From Linyphia triangularis (lineage: Eukaryota > Arthropoda > Arachnida > Araneae > Linyphiidae), in the NCBI GenBank assembly GCA_963978545.1, contig CAXBTE010000025.1:1-64000 (forward strand): 64,000 nucleotides of DNA, read 5' to 3'. The position numbers and the translations under genes were made by a program. Within the stretch, counting starts at the first letter, position 1. Each line of letters begins with the position of its first letter. Shown here piece by piece: positions 47,164-59,587 of this stretch. The notes under the pieces are model-generated. The model was given only the letters and a program-made list of their open reading frames with translations, ran no database searches and was not told the DNA's origin.

Positions 47164-47472
47164 CTTCAAGTAAAATCCATAATTTTAGTTATACAATAAT
47201 TACAGTGCAATCATTAAAACAGAATATCCATTATATCATAACCTTTGAAGAAATTAATTCATATTCAATCATATTTAAAAAAAATTAAATTAAAACCACA
47301 TGTTTGAAGAATTGATTACAAAGTTATGTACATTCATGTACAAAAAATATAGATTTTAAAATGTATGCAAAAATTGTAAAACGATTGCATGCAATGCAAT
47401 AGAGGTTTCCAAACTTTTAAATGATGTTATTGAACCTATTCAGTGTCAGCTTGAGATAAAAATTAAAACGAA
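46986..47472. other. Non-coding with ~35-bp A run
   Basis: An A homopolymer at about 47126-47160. Nothing else recognised. Confidence 0.5.
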
Positions 47473-47652
47473 GGTTGGTTGGTTGTTTTCAGATTATCTG
47501 GCACTGTCAGCAACACAAGGGCTATAATGCGCCGAAACATTCATCATTAGACAAGCCAACATACATTTACAAACACCCATGCCTAACCCGGGACTCGAAC
47601 CCGCAACCTGGCGGTCTAGAAGCTAGCACGCTAACCACTATACCGTTTGGTC
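47473..47652 (-). mobile_element. tRNA-derived SINE (family 1), copy 3
   Basis: Full-length copy in minus orientation. Target duplication TTAAAACGAA at 47463-47472 and 47653-47662. The B box reads GGACTCGAACCC on this strand. Confidence 0.95.
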
Positions 47653-48392
47653 TTAAAACGAAAGAAAAGACTCAAAATTAAAATTAAATTTGATTTAAAA
47701 TAAAATAATAAAATCAATTATAAATTTAGAAATACAATAAAGTAATTTTAAATGAATAAATGAAGATCCCCTTAGAGAGATGGGGGGTTTTGATGTAAAA
47801 AAAAATACTTTTTCTGACTTTTTAACCAACAAAATGGCAATCAATAAGAGAATAATTTTTCTGTAAATCAAAATCAGCTGAATTTAGAACCATAAAATTT
47901 TACCTTTAAAAAAAAGAAGAAAAAAAAATTATCTGTAGTTTGAATTTCCAAATGATCATCCAATTGTTCACTAGATTTATAGGAGACGGCTCTCGTGAAT
48001 GGAAACGCGTAATTTTATTAGCCTGGCATGTTTTCATTTTATAAAATGTCTCATTTTAATAAGAACATTTCTCAATGGTTTCAAAATGTTGAAAACGTAT
48101 GTCTACAATATCTTTTAGTATGGCTTTCTATACTAATTTTTGACATAGCTATTCAAAATTACTGAACCTGAATGTATGATCGAAAGTATTCTATCGCATT
48201 GAATTAAACGAGTATTTATTAACTTTATTTTTCTCAACAAAAAGAAGAAAGAAAAAAAGCACCTCGTAAATACTTTTAAGAGTTTTCACTTACAGTTAAA
48301 ATCATTTGGTAGGAAACAATAATTAACAAGAAACGTAAGGTATTGCAGAACGTCGACGATGACATGGCTCTAGATAAAAATTAAATAAAAAA
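47653..48392. other. Non-coding stretch
   Basis: AT-rich, with no gene or repeat recognised. Confidence 0.4.
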
Positions 48393-48575
48393 GATGGTTG
48401 GTTTAAGTATGCTGAAAACCCATTTTTTATGCACAGTAACGGCTAATCAGCCCGGGACCTACAGCTTAACGTGGATTACAAACCACGACGAACATCCATG
48501 CCTAACCTTTAATTCGAACCCTGCACCTCTGACCAGAACCAGTGCGCTAACCCCACAGCCGTCAGATGGGCATTC
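48393..48575 (-). mobile_element. tRNA-derived SINE (family 2), longest copy
   Basis: Begins GATGGTTGGTTTAAGTATGC. It contains GGGACCTACAGCTTAACGTGGATT, CATCCATGCCTAACC, a B-box complement ATTCGAACCC, and an A-box region CAGTGCGCTAACCCCACAGCCG. It shares the GGTTGGTT tail start with family 1 but has a different body. The 68-codon plus frame through it is not a gene. Confidence 0.8.
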
Positions 48576-50103
48576 ATATTGTAAACAAGTTATTAATTAG
48601 TAAATTGAGAATCTCTTAAAAAATAACCTAACAATTTACTTAATTTGGTTCTCAACTGTTAATACAAATTTTTAATTAAGATGCATATAAAAAAAAAGTT
48701 AGCTATTTCACTTTCATCAACCATTCAAAAAAACAATAATCAAATTACATGTAGAAGACACTGGTATATTACTTTGTAATTATTATTATTACACACTGCA
48801 TTTTCTATTTTGATCATTTTGAAACTCGCAAGCTCTCATTTATGACTACAGGTGTTTATTGAATGTAGATAAATGTTATTACTGATGTTCTGAAAACAAC
48901 AACTATACTGGTACATAACTTGAGAAATGAACTAGTAGTTACAAGAACGTATCAAGGCTGCTCGGGTACCCAAGCGATAAAGATAATAATTATGACCAGC
49001 ACAACAAAAACGCGCTTAATGCATTTTTTAGGTTATTAGTAGATAAATAGTTGAAATCATCAAAATAACTTATGTTTACCAATTACCTAAAAATAACACT
49101 GGATATGTGATTGTTATGTAACACATTTTACAAGAAAATAATTAGTACATTAGTATTTAAAAAAGTACTACCTGGATAGAGTTTTTTCTCCGCCATGCGG
49201 AGCGGATACAGAAAATAAAAATGGCGCTTCGGCCTGTTTGCATGCTGCAATGCTTTTTCGAAATTGGATTGCTACTTTTGCGCTTTATGTTCATTACCTA
49301 CAAATTATATTCGCCAAACATTCCTAGTAGAGATATTTAGCCAAATATGGACATTTTGTTGCAAAGGAAAGAGTGATGTCATTTTTGACCAATGAACGTT
49401 TGCAGCTGGTAGGAAGATTCGTGCCTCGTAACTTTGTGTCAAAGTTACCACTTTTTTAACAGGCTGTTTGTATACTAAATGAAGAATGATCTCAAAGAAA
49501 CGAAGGCGCGCGTGCAAAATAGATATTCCGAATTGAAGTGCGCTTTCATCTATCTCTTACGACTTGGTCAAATCGTTAAAGTTTTTTCATCCAAGTCCAG
49601 GGCCGGATTCAAGAATATGAATTATATAGACTAAAGTCGATTTGCCACCTCCTCTATAGTTCATATTTGATTAATACATTTGTTTTACACAACAAAAGGA
49701 TAAAGTTCATTGGCGTTTTCATCTTTTTTAATCTTAAAGTTCATTTAGTTTAGATAAAACTACAATTTTAATGGTTTATATAATAAATTATAAAACCAAA
49801 TTAGATATTTACTTTTTTTTTTTTTTTTACTTCTTTTAAGATTTGTTAAAAAATTAAATAGGTTTCGAACATAATTAATTAATTTGTTCTTGAATATCGG
49901 TGATCACTATTTTAAGCATATTTTTATATTTTAATGCTAATGACTATCTTTTGCTTAATTGAAGAACTGTGTTCAAGTAGAATTAAGTTGTCCTATTCGG
50001 TGAAATTAAATTACACAAAATGTAGTTAATTACTGGTTTATTTGTTGAAAAATGTACAAACTTCTCTAAAACAAATCCCCCCACATAATCTTCATATTCA
50101 AAT
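48576..50103. other. Non-coding; GC-richer patch 49170-49560
   Basis: The patch around 49180-49260 (CTCCGCCATGCGGAGCGG is a short hairpin) and the motif GCAGCTGGTAGGAAGATT near 49402, shared inverted with 15960, suggest an old dispersed repeat. The 70-codon minus frame at 49305 is unrecognised and not called. Confidence 0.4.
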
Positions 50104-50640
50104 TTACATTGCTTTCTTACGAGATTTCTTAATAGCAAACTCGTTAATAATGTCCTGATATGAAAGTGTTATTGTTGTATTTGCCCCAGTAAAAAGTAAT
50201 GAAAGTGAGTTTGACCGTATTTCAGAAATACTAGTTCGCAGATAGTTCTTAACTCTTCAAAGACATAAAAAACTGCGTTCTCCCGCGCAATTTGTAGCCC
50301 GTATACACAAACTTATCCTTACAGATATGTCCAAATTGGGGTAAACATCTTATAAAGAATTACACCTCAGAAATTTCTACAACTCTAGTTAAAACGTTTC
50401 TCCAATAGTGTGTTTCTTTGTCTAGTTGTAAAGTTAGCATACTGTCAACACGGTTATGAAACATTCCTCTTGCTTTTAGAATAATATTAGCAGATTTATG
50501 TATTGGGGAATTCTTATGATGACATGCACGACTTTCTCCATTTTTTTAGTCATTGAAACCATCTTTGTCGTCAAATTGTGATCGTTCTTTAGTGTTAAAC
50601 ACTAAACAAGAGCTACACAAAACAGATCCCTTATTTTTAG
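50104..50640 (-). pseudogene. hAT transposase remnant (DUF4371/ZMYM-like), internally deleted
   Basis: Reading the minus strand from about 50640: VLCSSCLVFNTKE, FND-K then ACHHKNSPIHKSA, then LQLDKETHYWRNVLTRVVEIS. These match the N-terminal zinc-finger-like region and the start of the DUF4371 domain (C..CL.F, GFNDWK, HE.S..H, YWR.VL.RVV). Within ~80 bp it jumps to RVKNYLRTSISEIRSNSLSLL and INEFAIKKSRKK, the C-terminal hAT dimerisation region (ERSFS.LRR.K.YLR). Several hundred residues of catalytic domain are therefore missing. Stops are present at the start of the C-terminal part. No inverted repeats were found nearby. Confidence 0.75.
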
Positions 50641-52083
50641 AGAAAATCAATCATTTCCTCTAATTTTTTAATCTCCGTTCAAAGAGAGATTTAGTCATTT
50701 ATCTCTTTTGATCTTTGTAAGCTCTTAGCTGTAACGCTCATAAGCTGTTAGTGAAATCTCATCCTATGTAGTATGTACATAGGATACACTTACTGTGTCT
50801 TTTTTAACACTTTTGTTCTTGACTTAAAAAATCTGAAACTGTGTTTTATTTAATAAATATTTGAATTAATATAGATTTCAATATTTGTAAGCTATGATAC
50901 CGCACATATTCGAATGAAAAACAACAGAATGTAAAAAAAAATAAAAAAAATAACAGAAATGTCGTAAGCAGACGTCCTACAAAAAAATGTTGTAGCATTC
51001 TACAACCTTTGACAGCAGTTCTGTTCTCCAGTGAACACATCTCCTAGTTTCACATTGACACCATCTCGGTGACAAAACAGTTGCGCAACTTTTTGTCTTT
51101 AGTGAACACATGGCCTTAACGCCAAAAGTACACGCACTTCATAATCTGATAAGTTGTGAATGCTTGATGGGTATACATATTGCTCACTTGGTTTTGAATT
51201 AAAGAAGAAAAAAAAACACATCGGAGTTGAATGCAATTTTATAGAGAAAACACGGCATAAGAAACACAATTTTGTTCACATAAGTGATTCTCCGATTTTC
51301 AATGAACGACCATAATAGGACTATCATCATGTGTTAAATAGTTAAACCTACAGATTGTTTGACTAGAATTTTATATAATCTGGGTTGAACATTCAATGAC
51401 AGTTCCATTACTAGCTATCAGATTAAAAATTCTAATGTTGTCAATTTTTACAATAAATTTTTTACATGGTTGTTTCATGTACTTTCTTGAGAAATTGAGT
51501 TGGTCCATTCATATTATTAAAAATACAAAATTGTCCAGCAGGAAGAGATAACAATATCATATAAAGTATCGGATATTTTAGATTTATGCTATGCATTATG
51601 GTATTCTAAAAAAAATAAAGTTTCCGATCGTATTTAAGTCAGCGCTCTGCTGAAAATTAAAAAAAAAATGGAGTAATTATTATATTATTTTCAAATATCT
51701 CCTACCCAGTCAAAATTTAGGAAAATTTACCAATTGCAAATTTTAGTTTTATAAGCTTTGCACTTATCTCCGACAAGACTTTTTCTCAACATATCCCAGT
51801 ATTGGTAGTTTTGTCGAATATTGATCTTAAACAGACATATATTGTTTCATTTATTTAATATTTAAAATTGTCTAAGGAATGAATGACAGCAATTTATTTA
51901 AAAAAAATAATTCATGTTTGAACCCTATATAATTATTCTATATACAATAGTTTTTATATATTTAAGTTTCATTCCCGTCGAATTTACGTTATGGTTAGTA
52001 ATTTCAAAATATACCTTACGATGTGTTATCTAAAAGTATAATGGTTTCCAATGAAGAATATTGAGGTTTTTCTGCATTTCCAG
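50641..52083. other. Non-coding (putative intron)
   Basis: AT-rich with no further coding remnants recognised. It ends in TTGAGGTTTTTCTGCATTTCCAG, a good acceptor for exon C. Confidence 0.45.
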
Positions 52084-52251
52084 GTGATTGCTGTATTTTT
52101 ATACGTATTATTGCCGCTTTTTATGATCATTTTTATAACCATGGTAATAAGTTGTCTCAGCAGGAGATGCCGAGAAGTAGCAGGCCAGCCGAGAAACGCC
52201 AACCTTCTCTTTCCCAGATGTGAAAACCACATCACAGAAACAACAGTGTAA
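52084..52251 (+). CDS. Candidate terminal coding exon C: membrane helix and PDZ-type tail
   Basis: The acceptor TCTGCATTTCCAG precedes phase-0 sequence encoding 55 residues and a stop at 52249-52251. Residues 1-25 (starting VIAVFLYVLLPLFMIIF) form one long hydrophobic helix. SRRCREVAG follows, a basic stop-transfer segment, so the tail should be cytosolic (type I orientation if the helices of exons A and B are outside). The last residues ETTV fit the class I PDZ-ligand pattern (Thr at -2, Val at 0). Twelve bases before the acceptor-derived frame there is also an ATG (52051), but nothing suggests it is used. I do not recognise the family. One other frame is also largely open, so expression data are needed for certainty. 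Confidence 0.55.
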   Translation: MIAVFLYVLLPLFMIIFITMVISCLSRRCREVAGQPRNANLLFPRCENHITETTV

Positions 52252-52266
52252 AAAGTTGAACGGAAG
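52252..52266 (+). other. 3'-UTR stub with 5' splice site
   Basis: The stop is followed by AAAGTTGAACGGAAG and then GTAAGC at 52267, a good donor. This suggests the transcript continues into a spliced 3'-untranslated exon, or that a longer isoform splices elsewhere. Confidence 0.35.
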
Positions 52267-53285
52267 GTAAGCTCTTAGACAATTTAATTATTTTTGAACT
52301 ATTTGCTTCTAATTCTACAGTGGTAAAAAAATTATTTGGAAGTTAGAACAATAGCAATATGTTAATTACATAACATGTTTCACGGGAATTAACAAAACTA
52401 GGCACAAGAAATATGTATTCTTCATTATGCTTCGCTTTTTTTATCTGTACTATATACATTTACATAATGCTTTAAATTTTTAAAGACATTATGAAATACG
52501 TTATCTTTTCTCTCTATTTAAAAAAAAAAAAAAAAAAAGTAGTTTCATTTCATATCAAATCAACACAAAAGTGATCTTTTCAACTCAATCCCTTCAGAAT
52601 GTAATAAAATTTTGTTTACTTGTAATAACCATTGAGAGAAGGAAAAAAAAAGAAGAAGCCCAGCATTAAGTTTGAATTTCGTTTGTTTTTAAAATATAGA
52701 GCTTTAAAAATTAGCCAAACTGGGGGAAATTTGGCATTTTTTGCTTTACAGATTTTCTGTAATTACCATATAACTTTGCATTTGGTGTCTAAAAAAAGGT
52801 AAAAATTTGGGATTTCTTATAATGTATCATTTACACTTATTTTCAAAAAATTTCATTTGAAAATCAAACTATTTGACGTTTGACCTTGAATACATCAAAA
52901 AGGTGAAGTTTTATTTTTAAAAAAATATATTTTTTATGTATTAATTTTATCTACAACTAGGGGTGTGGAACATCGCACAACTTTCAATTACACTATAATA
53001 CTGATATGGATTTGTGTCATTTGCCGTTTGTATATTTTCATCCTCTATTTAGCATAAATGGCCAGTTTGGCGATATTTTTGCGATAATTCCTGTACGGGT
53101 CGAAAAAAAAATTGCCTAAATGGTGATTTTGGCGATATACTTTTCAATTATCCTTATAATATCCTTTATTATAAGCGAAACTGAGAGGAGAAGAAAAAAC
53201 GATATTTGATGAGGTATGACTAAAGAAAGAGAACTCTGTGTTGAAGGCATTCCTTTTTCAACTTTTTACGCCATTAAAACATTTT
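52267..53285. other. Non-coding; dispersed repeat 52740-52930
   Basis: The segment with CAAACTATTTGACGTTTGACCTTGAATA matches inverted sequence at about 23640-23760. No gene. Confidence 0.45.
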
Positions 53286-53640
53286 TACGGAATTTCGGAG
53301 GTGGGGATGATTAGAACACCTTAAGAGGCATTACCACATCGATTTTTATCAAAATCGTTAGAGACGTTTTTTAGCAATTATTCAAAAAACATGATTTTTT
53401 CAATGACAGCTACCTTAGGCGCATGCGCGATTTTGACGAAAACCTTAATGGTAGGTCCCATGGTCGCCACTAACCCTCATACCAAATTTGAACATCGTAG
53501 GTCAATTTGTTCGGGAGTTATGCTGACCACAGACACACATACACACACAGACAGTAATTTTTTCTAGATCACTTTTTTGAAATCAGGATGTTCCAAAATG
53601 TGGAGAATTGCAAAAAAATAAAAAATTGACTGAATCGTAT
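53286..53640. repeat. Unclassified arthropod-type repeat with CACA tract
   Basis: Contains GGTGGGGATGATTAGAACACC, CGCATGCGCGATTTTGAC, CATACCAAATTTGAACATCGTAGGTCA and GACACACATACACACACAGACAG. The GGTGTTCTAATCACCGGAGG stretch near 46155 is an inverted partial match to its left part. This looks like the 3' part of a retroelement, but no coding is left. Confidence 0.4.
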
Positions 53641-54300
53641 ATTTTCATTTCCCTACGTATTACATATGGGTAATTGAAAGTAAAAATATATTGGTTTCAA
53701 TTTGGGACCACAATAGGATGCCCAGTTATAAAATTTAAATCCAAAGCCCTTTCTTAACTTTACATAATTATCGTCTTTGGGTGCAATGAAGATTTCTCTA
53801 CCTAATGTAAAAAAAAAAAAAAAATGTATAAAAAAATTTAATGTGAAATGTATAGTTTTCTAATGAATTGAATGATGTTACACATTTCAAAGAAACTATA
53901 GTCCACTCTTACAATACATATATCCTCATTTTATATTCTTATTATAAATATTGAATGGAAAGAGAATTTTAAACATTCATTATTGACTAAAAATTAATTG
54001 ATTAGATACATTATGTACCATAAGCAGACACTAAAAAAATTGTTTTAAAATTAAAAACATGAGCATGAATAGAATTTTTGGATAATTTTTTTTTAAAGAA
54101 CGTTCGATAAAATCAGAATATAATCTTGAACATAATTTAGCCAAAGTCATATCGTAAAATTAGAAAATAGAAACACAAGGTTTTTTTTTTATTGCTAATA
54201 TTATCATTGAGATATCGTCGAAATTAATTTACCAGATGCATATTATTTCATTATATTCACCTTTTTCCATTTTACTTTTATTTCTTTTGTGGAAATAAAA
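53641..54300. other. Non-coding
   Basis: Positions 53680-53770 (TTTGGGACCACAATAGGATGCC) match inverted sequence at about 23555-23590. Otherwise AT-rich. Confidence 0.45.
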
Positions 54301-54640
54301 CGAATCGATAACAAATTGATTTGCTAAATTTCAGCTCGATTAGATGAGGGCAAATGGGTTAATATGTTCTTCGAGACGGTAATTGTAGACTGTAAAAGTG
54401 GCCATTTAGCGATAGTTCCCAAAACTTGATATAATACATTGGACTGCCCAAGCCGGAGGACTCACCCTTACGGGTTTGGAGCCTTTTGTACCTCCGGCCG
54501 GGAGGAGAAGCGTCACCCCAGCCCAGAAGAAGATCCCCCGAGCGCCCCGTGATATAATACATTGTCATTCCCGAAGATTCTATCTGCAAAGTTTCAGCTC
54601 GATTGATTGACGACAAGTGGGTTAATCAGCCCTATGTAGA
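54301..54640. repeat. Repeat with TTTCAGCTCGATT motif, interrupted by a GC-rich insert
   Basis: The motif TTTCAGCTCGATT plus GGGTTAAT recurs at about 54330 and 54595, and a similar CCAAGTTTCAGCTCGATTGG at about 60118. These mark a dispersed repeat. Removing the insert at 54442-54549 restores one continuous copy. Confidence 0.6.
54442..54549. mobile_element. 108-bp GC-rich retroinsert with 15-bp target duplication
   Basis: TGATATAATACATTG occurs at 54427-54441 and again at 54550-54564, exactly bracketing a 108-bp segment far richer in G+C than anything around it. The insert contains the pairable words CCGGAGG and CCTCCGG, so its RNA or DNA could fold. The duplication length is typical of LINE-driven insertion. 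It is not a SINE of either family here and has no A-rich tail. The origin is unknown: a fragment of a structured RNA or a truncated retroelement end. Confidence 0.85.
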
Positions 54641-55017
54641 TTTGGACGCCACACATAACAGTATTGAAGTAAATATCAACTAATTAAAAATCGATATTGT
54701 TTTTCCTGCTGATCTCAACATTTTGGAAGGACCTGAGCCCATAAATCGGTTTTGAAAATTGAATGTACGCGTTTACCATAATAACAAAAGGGAACGTTAA
54801 AATTTGAAGAGCAAGTGGTAGTACCCTAGGAGCCTGACAAAAAGAATTTTGCTGAAATCGTGTATTTTGCTCAAGGTTTAAAAAATTGGGATTTTCAGTA
54901 CTTATCTTAAAAATGTCTTTAATAACACGTTTAAATTTTTTTTTTTATCAATTCCAAACAATGACAGCATTTACCTAATTTTATATTTTCTCATCACGTG
55001 AACTGCACAAATTCTTA
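54641..55017. other. Non-coding
   Basis: Nothing recognised. Confidence 0.4.
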
Positions 55018-55150
<133 letters not shown>

Positions 55151-55527
55151 CATTCATTCGCTCACCCACTCACTCAAACACTATTTCAATCGTATTACTC
55201 GAAATTTAAATTTTTGCAGGTAGAGGCCGTCCACTGATTTATACATAGAAATTTGAATGAACCATTTCAAATATCAGATTAGATTGGTAGGTTCAAGTCA
55301 TAATCCCATCCATAAATGGAAAATATTTTATTGCGCAACAGATATATGACACTAAATCTCAGAGGCAATGTGCAAAACAATATCAAATATTGAGCACAAA
55401 TTTGTCAGTTTAATCTTTAGCTTATCTGAACTATGCCATTCATGTATCCAATGATTTGTTCAAACTTTCAAAAACAATCGACTCCGGAAGTATTGCATAG
55501 GTTCTATCAACTACGAAACTTAATTTG
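55151..55527. other. Non-coding
   Basis: Nothing recognised until the SINE target site. Confidence 0.4.
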
Positions 55528-55705
55528 GTTGGTTGTTTTCAGATTATCTGGCGCAGTCAGCAACACGAGGGATATAATGCGCCGAAACATTCGTCATTAG
55601 ACAAGCCAACATACATTTACAAACACCCATGCCTAACACGGGACTCGAACCCGCAACCTCACGGTCTAGAATCTAGCACGTTAACCACTATACCGTTTGG
55701 TCGGC
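55528..55705 (-). mobile_element. tRNA-derived SINE (family 1), copy 4
   Basis: Full length, minus orientation. Target duplication CGAAACTTAATTTG at 55514-55527 and 55706-55719 (14 of 14 identical). The B box reads GGACTCGAACCC on this strand. Confidence 0.96.
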
Positions 55706-55719
55706 CGAAACTTAATTTG

Positions 55720-58716
55720 AATCTTCAAAATATAACTTTCTTTTGACTTTGAACCAAAATTAATAAATATATTTCTTTTGCTTTACTCAGTTATTATTAT
55801 TTTTTTGTTGGCAAATAATGTCTTTGCTTTTTCAGATGAATCTAAAATCGAATGGATCGAATTTTAAAAGTTTCTTAAACTTTCTTCGTATGAGAGGAAT
55901 ATTCCACATAATAATAAACATTTTTGGCTTGTCACCAAATACTAACATTTGATCAATAATTATGTTTGATAAAAAAAAATATCCTCCGTGATCTCAATTG
56001 TCAGTTCATGCGCATTTAAGTTATTTAAGCGAATTTCATTTCCTTTTATCATCAACTCACATTGATGGAAAAAGCAAGGATGAAAATGAAAGAAATCATT
56101 TCTTATTACTTGATTGACAACTGTACTCTTAAACGAGTTGGGATGGGATTTGTTCCTGATAACCGAACATAAAAATAAAATTATAATTGCTTTCACTAGA
56201 AATTATGCACATACCATATTGATGAAAGGAGCGGTAGAAAAATTATGACATTTTGTATTTGAAAGTTTTATTGGATGCTATTTAACCAAATATGAGGTAA
56301 TATAATGAGGTTGTTGTGTAATTATTCCAGAGATTATAGAAAAGTTCTCACTTTATCACTTCCATATTTTAAACTATCCCATGTTCGGAATAAGAATTTA
56401 GAAATGTATTTTGTACAGTGTTATTTGTTAAAGTGTATTTATAACGTATTTTAGAAAATTTTGATTATTAATTATTTAAAATTTTCAAACACTTTTAATT
56501 CAACTTTATATTTAGGAATTAGATTCTAATAAAATTAGCTTTCATTTGAAGCACACATATTATTTATTTACGGAATATTTAGAAATATATCTTTAATGTA
56601 AATATAAGTTTATGAAATGTTTTTTTTTTTTTTTTTTTTTCCTTTCCTTCTTTTTTTTTCTTTCCTTTTTTTTTTATTGTAATTGCTAATTTTTTATATA
56701 ATAAAGTAGGATTCTGTATTATTTCACTTAAACAATTTCCTCTTTACAAGTACTATATATCATTAATGTCAAGTACATAATTTATTTTAGATTACTGAAA
56801 GAAAAACTAAATTCTTCGAAATACTTGTCGACAAAACTTATATTCAATAAAAAAGGTTATAGACCTTAATTAAGGCTAACATTGAAAAGGCTAACTTGTA
56901 AAACTATAATTCAGAGCAACATTTGTCAGTGACTGCGTGGTCCCTTACTGAGGTCACCCTCCACTGCTTACAGACCCCAGTTTTTTACAATTCGGAAAAC
57001 AGGGATTTTATTCAGTTATCTCTCCTGTAAGAAAGGAGAACTTTACCACTCTACTACCTTAAAATGTCTTCTAAAACCTAAGTTACTTCTCTGTTTATCA
57101 TTTGTTTTTTATTTTTATTTTGATACATCAACCATTATTGTTCGTTTAGTCTTTTGGCTGCAAAATTGACAGAAGCAAAAAAAAAAAAAAAAAAAAATCA
57201 GATTAATGCATTTATAAAACGGTCTAAGTGTAGGTCACTTAAACTATCTTAAAAAGCTAGTGTGTCCGAGAACATAAATTGCCATCATGGCAACTCAAGA
57301 ATTTATTATTTTAAGAGACAGAAAAAACAGGCGCGGTTACTTCTAGCAAAGTAAAAAATGAAATGCCAACCGAACACGAAATCTCTTTTATGAGCCGTCA
57401 GAGCGACGCATGCGCAAAAGACATGGTGTAACCTTTGAACTAATTTGAACTTCCTTAGACGGGCAGAATCCAACCAGCTCTATGAAACATCTCACTAATA
57501 GTGGGATAGCGCCAAGTGATACTAAAAAAGTCATACAAGATATAAAAAGATACGTACTATGGGAAATATGTTACATATAGATGGTGATTAAACTGATATT
57601 CAGAAAATTAACCTCACTAACTCTCTCTTTTCAAATATATCTTCTAAAATGAATATTATTTTCTGTATAAAAACGGATCCACATATTATTTTTCAAGTGA
57701 TAATTCGGAATTGAGAAGATTAATGAATCCACTTCCAAGAATCCACTTTTAGAGAGCTGATTTCTTTTTTTGCTTTAAAGGTTACCAAACATTCACGACA
57801 AGGGTTTTTGAAAAGAATTGTAAATGGAATCAAAAAGAAACCCCAAGCTGATATAGAGATGTTTTTTTAAGAGAAGCGATAATTAAGTGTTGAAATATTA
57901 TATTTTATCCGTCTGTTCTATGTTTTCGTGTACTATGACAAAATATCAACTTTAGACATTCATTAATTGTTCTTTCCTACTTCCAAAGGGATTCCCAATT
58001 GAGCTCCTATCCTGGACCGAAATCATTGTTTCCGCATGATCTGTAACGAGAGTGCTAAATTCACCTTTTTAACTTCTTATCGTAAAACATAATGCATGTG
58101 CTCAGGACATTAATGTGCTTGTGTGTATATTCGTATCTATATGTATATACTCGTTATAATAGGATGTATTTCTAAATGTATATGTGGATATTTATTAGTA
58201 TCACTTTTTTAATTCAACTATCTTAAATCTACAATTGTAGCTTTTTGTACACTTCATTTTCCTTCCATGCCATGTAAATAATTTATTTCAAATCAATGAA
58301 AAAAAAAGAAGAAAAAATGATGATAACGGGTGAAACGCTGAGTTTTTTCATTTAGGATATACAACCAAAACAAACTGAATAAGTAATTAAACAGAAGGTT
58401 GGAGCAGAAAATACTAGACTATTTTTATGAATTCCAATTAGCAAGATTCTAAAAAGTTTCTTTTTCAATTAGATCATAAACTATAGAATTTTATAAAAAG
58501 TCGCTTATGTCTTCTTGCGATCCTTCCTTGTAATTTCCTCCTAAAAAATTAGATAAAAAAATATTTTTATGGAAGTTTATTTAAAACAAATTATTAAAAT
58601 ATGATATTGTTTGGCATCGGTCGGATGCAATATTAACATCAGAAAAAGTATTTAAGTGTATTGGAAGTTAGCTCAAATCTCCCAATTTTTAAACAGTTCA
58701 AGCAAGAAGTAGAAAT
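55720..58716. other. Non-coding stretch
   Basis: Includes a pyrimidine-only tract at about 56620-56676 and an A run near 57178-57197. The patch 57290-57520 is less AT-rich but shows no frame or motif I can name. No gene is called. Confidence 0.4.
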
Positions 58717-59511
58717 CCCCCAAAAAAAAACACTTTTGAAAAGTAGAAGAACCACCAACCTCAAAAACACAAAAAACTTTCTTACAATAAAAAAATCATA
58801 AACATGATGAAATCAGCCACAAACACAGTGATATAAAAAAATGGCCAACCTCTGATTAGAATTCTCGGTTGTGACTTGCTTACGAATGTATGCTTACTTA
58901 ATTTATTTTTAACATTTAAGTTCCGCTCCCATAAAAATTTACGCTGCTTGAGGTTGGCGCCCGTCATAGGAATATTAACAATGCTTGCGTTTAAACTAAT
59001 TTATGGATGTTTGCACGAATATTCGAGTTTATGATTTCATTTGGATGGGTGGGAAATACAAAGTGGTGTAAATATTCATGCTCGTGTAATTTTCAAAATA
59101 GTATAGAGAAACTGTGCTCAAACGCTTGCATTTGAATCGTTATTAAGAATTTTTTAAGTAGGAAACTAAAGTGTTTCTGGTAAGCTTTTGTTTGGTTGAT
59201 ACATACATTTTGGAAAGTTTTTATGTGTGTGGGGGGGGGGGGGTAAAGGTTAGTAATTAAGACGGGGGCCAACCTCAAGCAGCGTAAATTTTTATGGGAG
59301 CGGAACTTAAATGTTAAAAATAAATTAAGTAAGCATACATTCGTAAGCAAGTCACAACCGAGAATTCTAATCAGAGGTTGGCCATTTTTTTATATCACTG
59401 TGTTTGTGGCTGAAAATTTTCATCATGTTTATGATTTTTTTATTGTAAGAAAGTTTTTTGTGTTTTTGAGGTTGGTGGTTCTTCTACTTTTCAAAGGTGT
59501 TTTTTTGGGGG
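58717..59511. mobile_element. Fold-back element, 795 bp, nearly identical arms
   Basis: The left arm 58717-58966 begins CCCCCAAAAAAAAACACTTTTG. The right arm 59262-59511 is its inverted copy ending CAAAGGTGTTTTTTTGGGGG. Over ~250 bp the arms differ at only a few positions, mainly in homopolymers. The ~295-bp centre holds a G run (59230-59242) and is unique. The ends have AT on both sides (ATCCCCC / GGGGGAT), but no clear duplication is visible. Short frames in each arm are inverted copies, not genes. Confidence 0.9.
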
Positions 59512-59587
59512 ATATCATAACTTTTTTTTAAACACTGACGACTTCTCTTTTTTGAATTTGTCCGTTTCATCGTTTTTCTATTTATCC

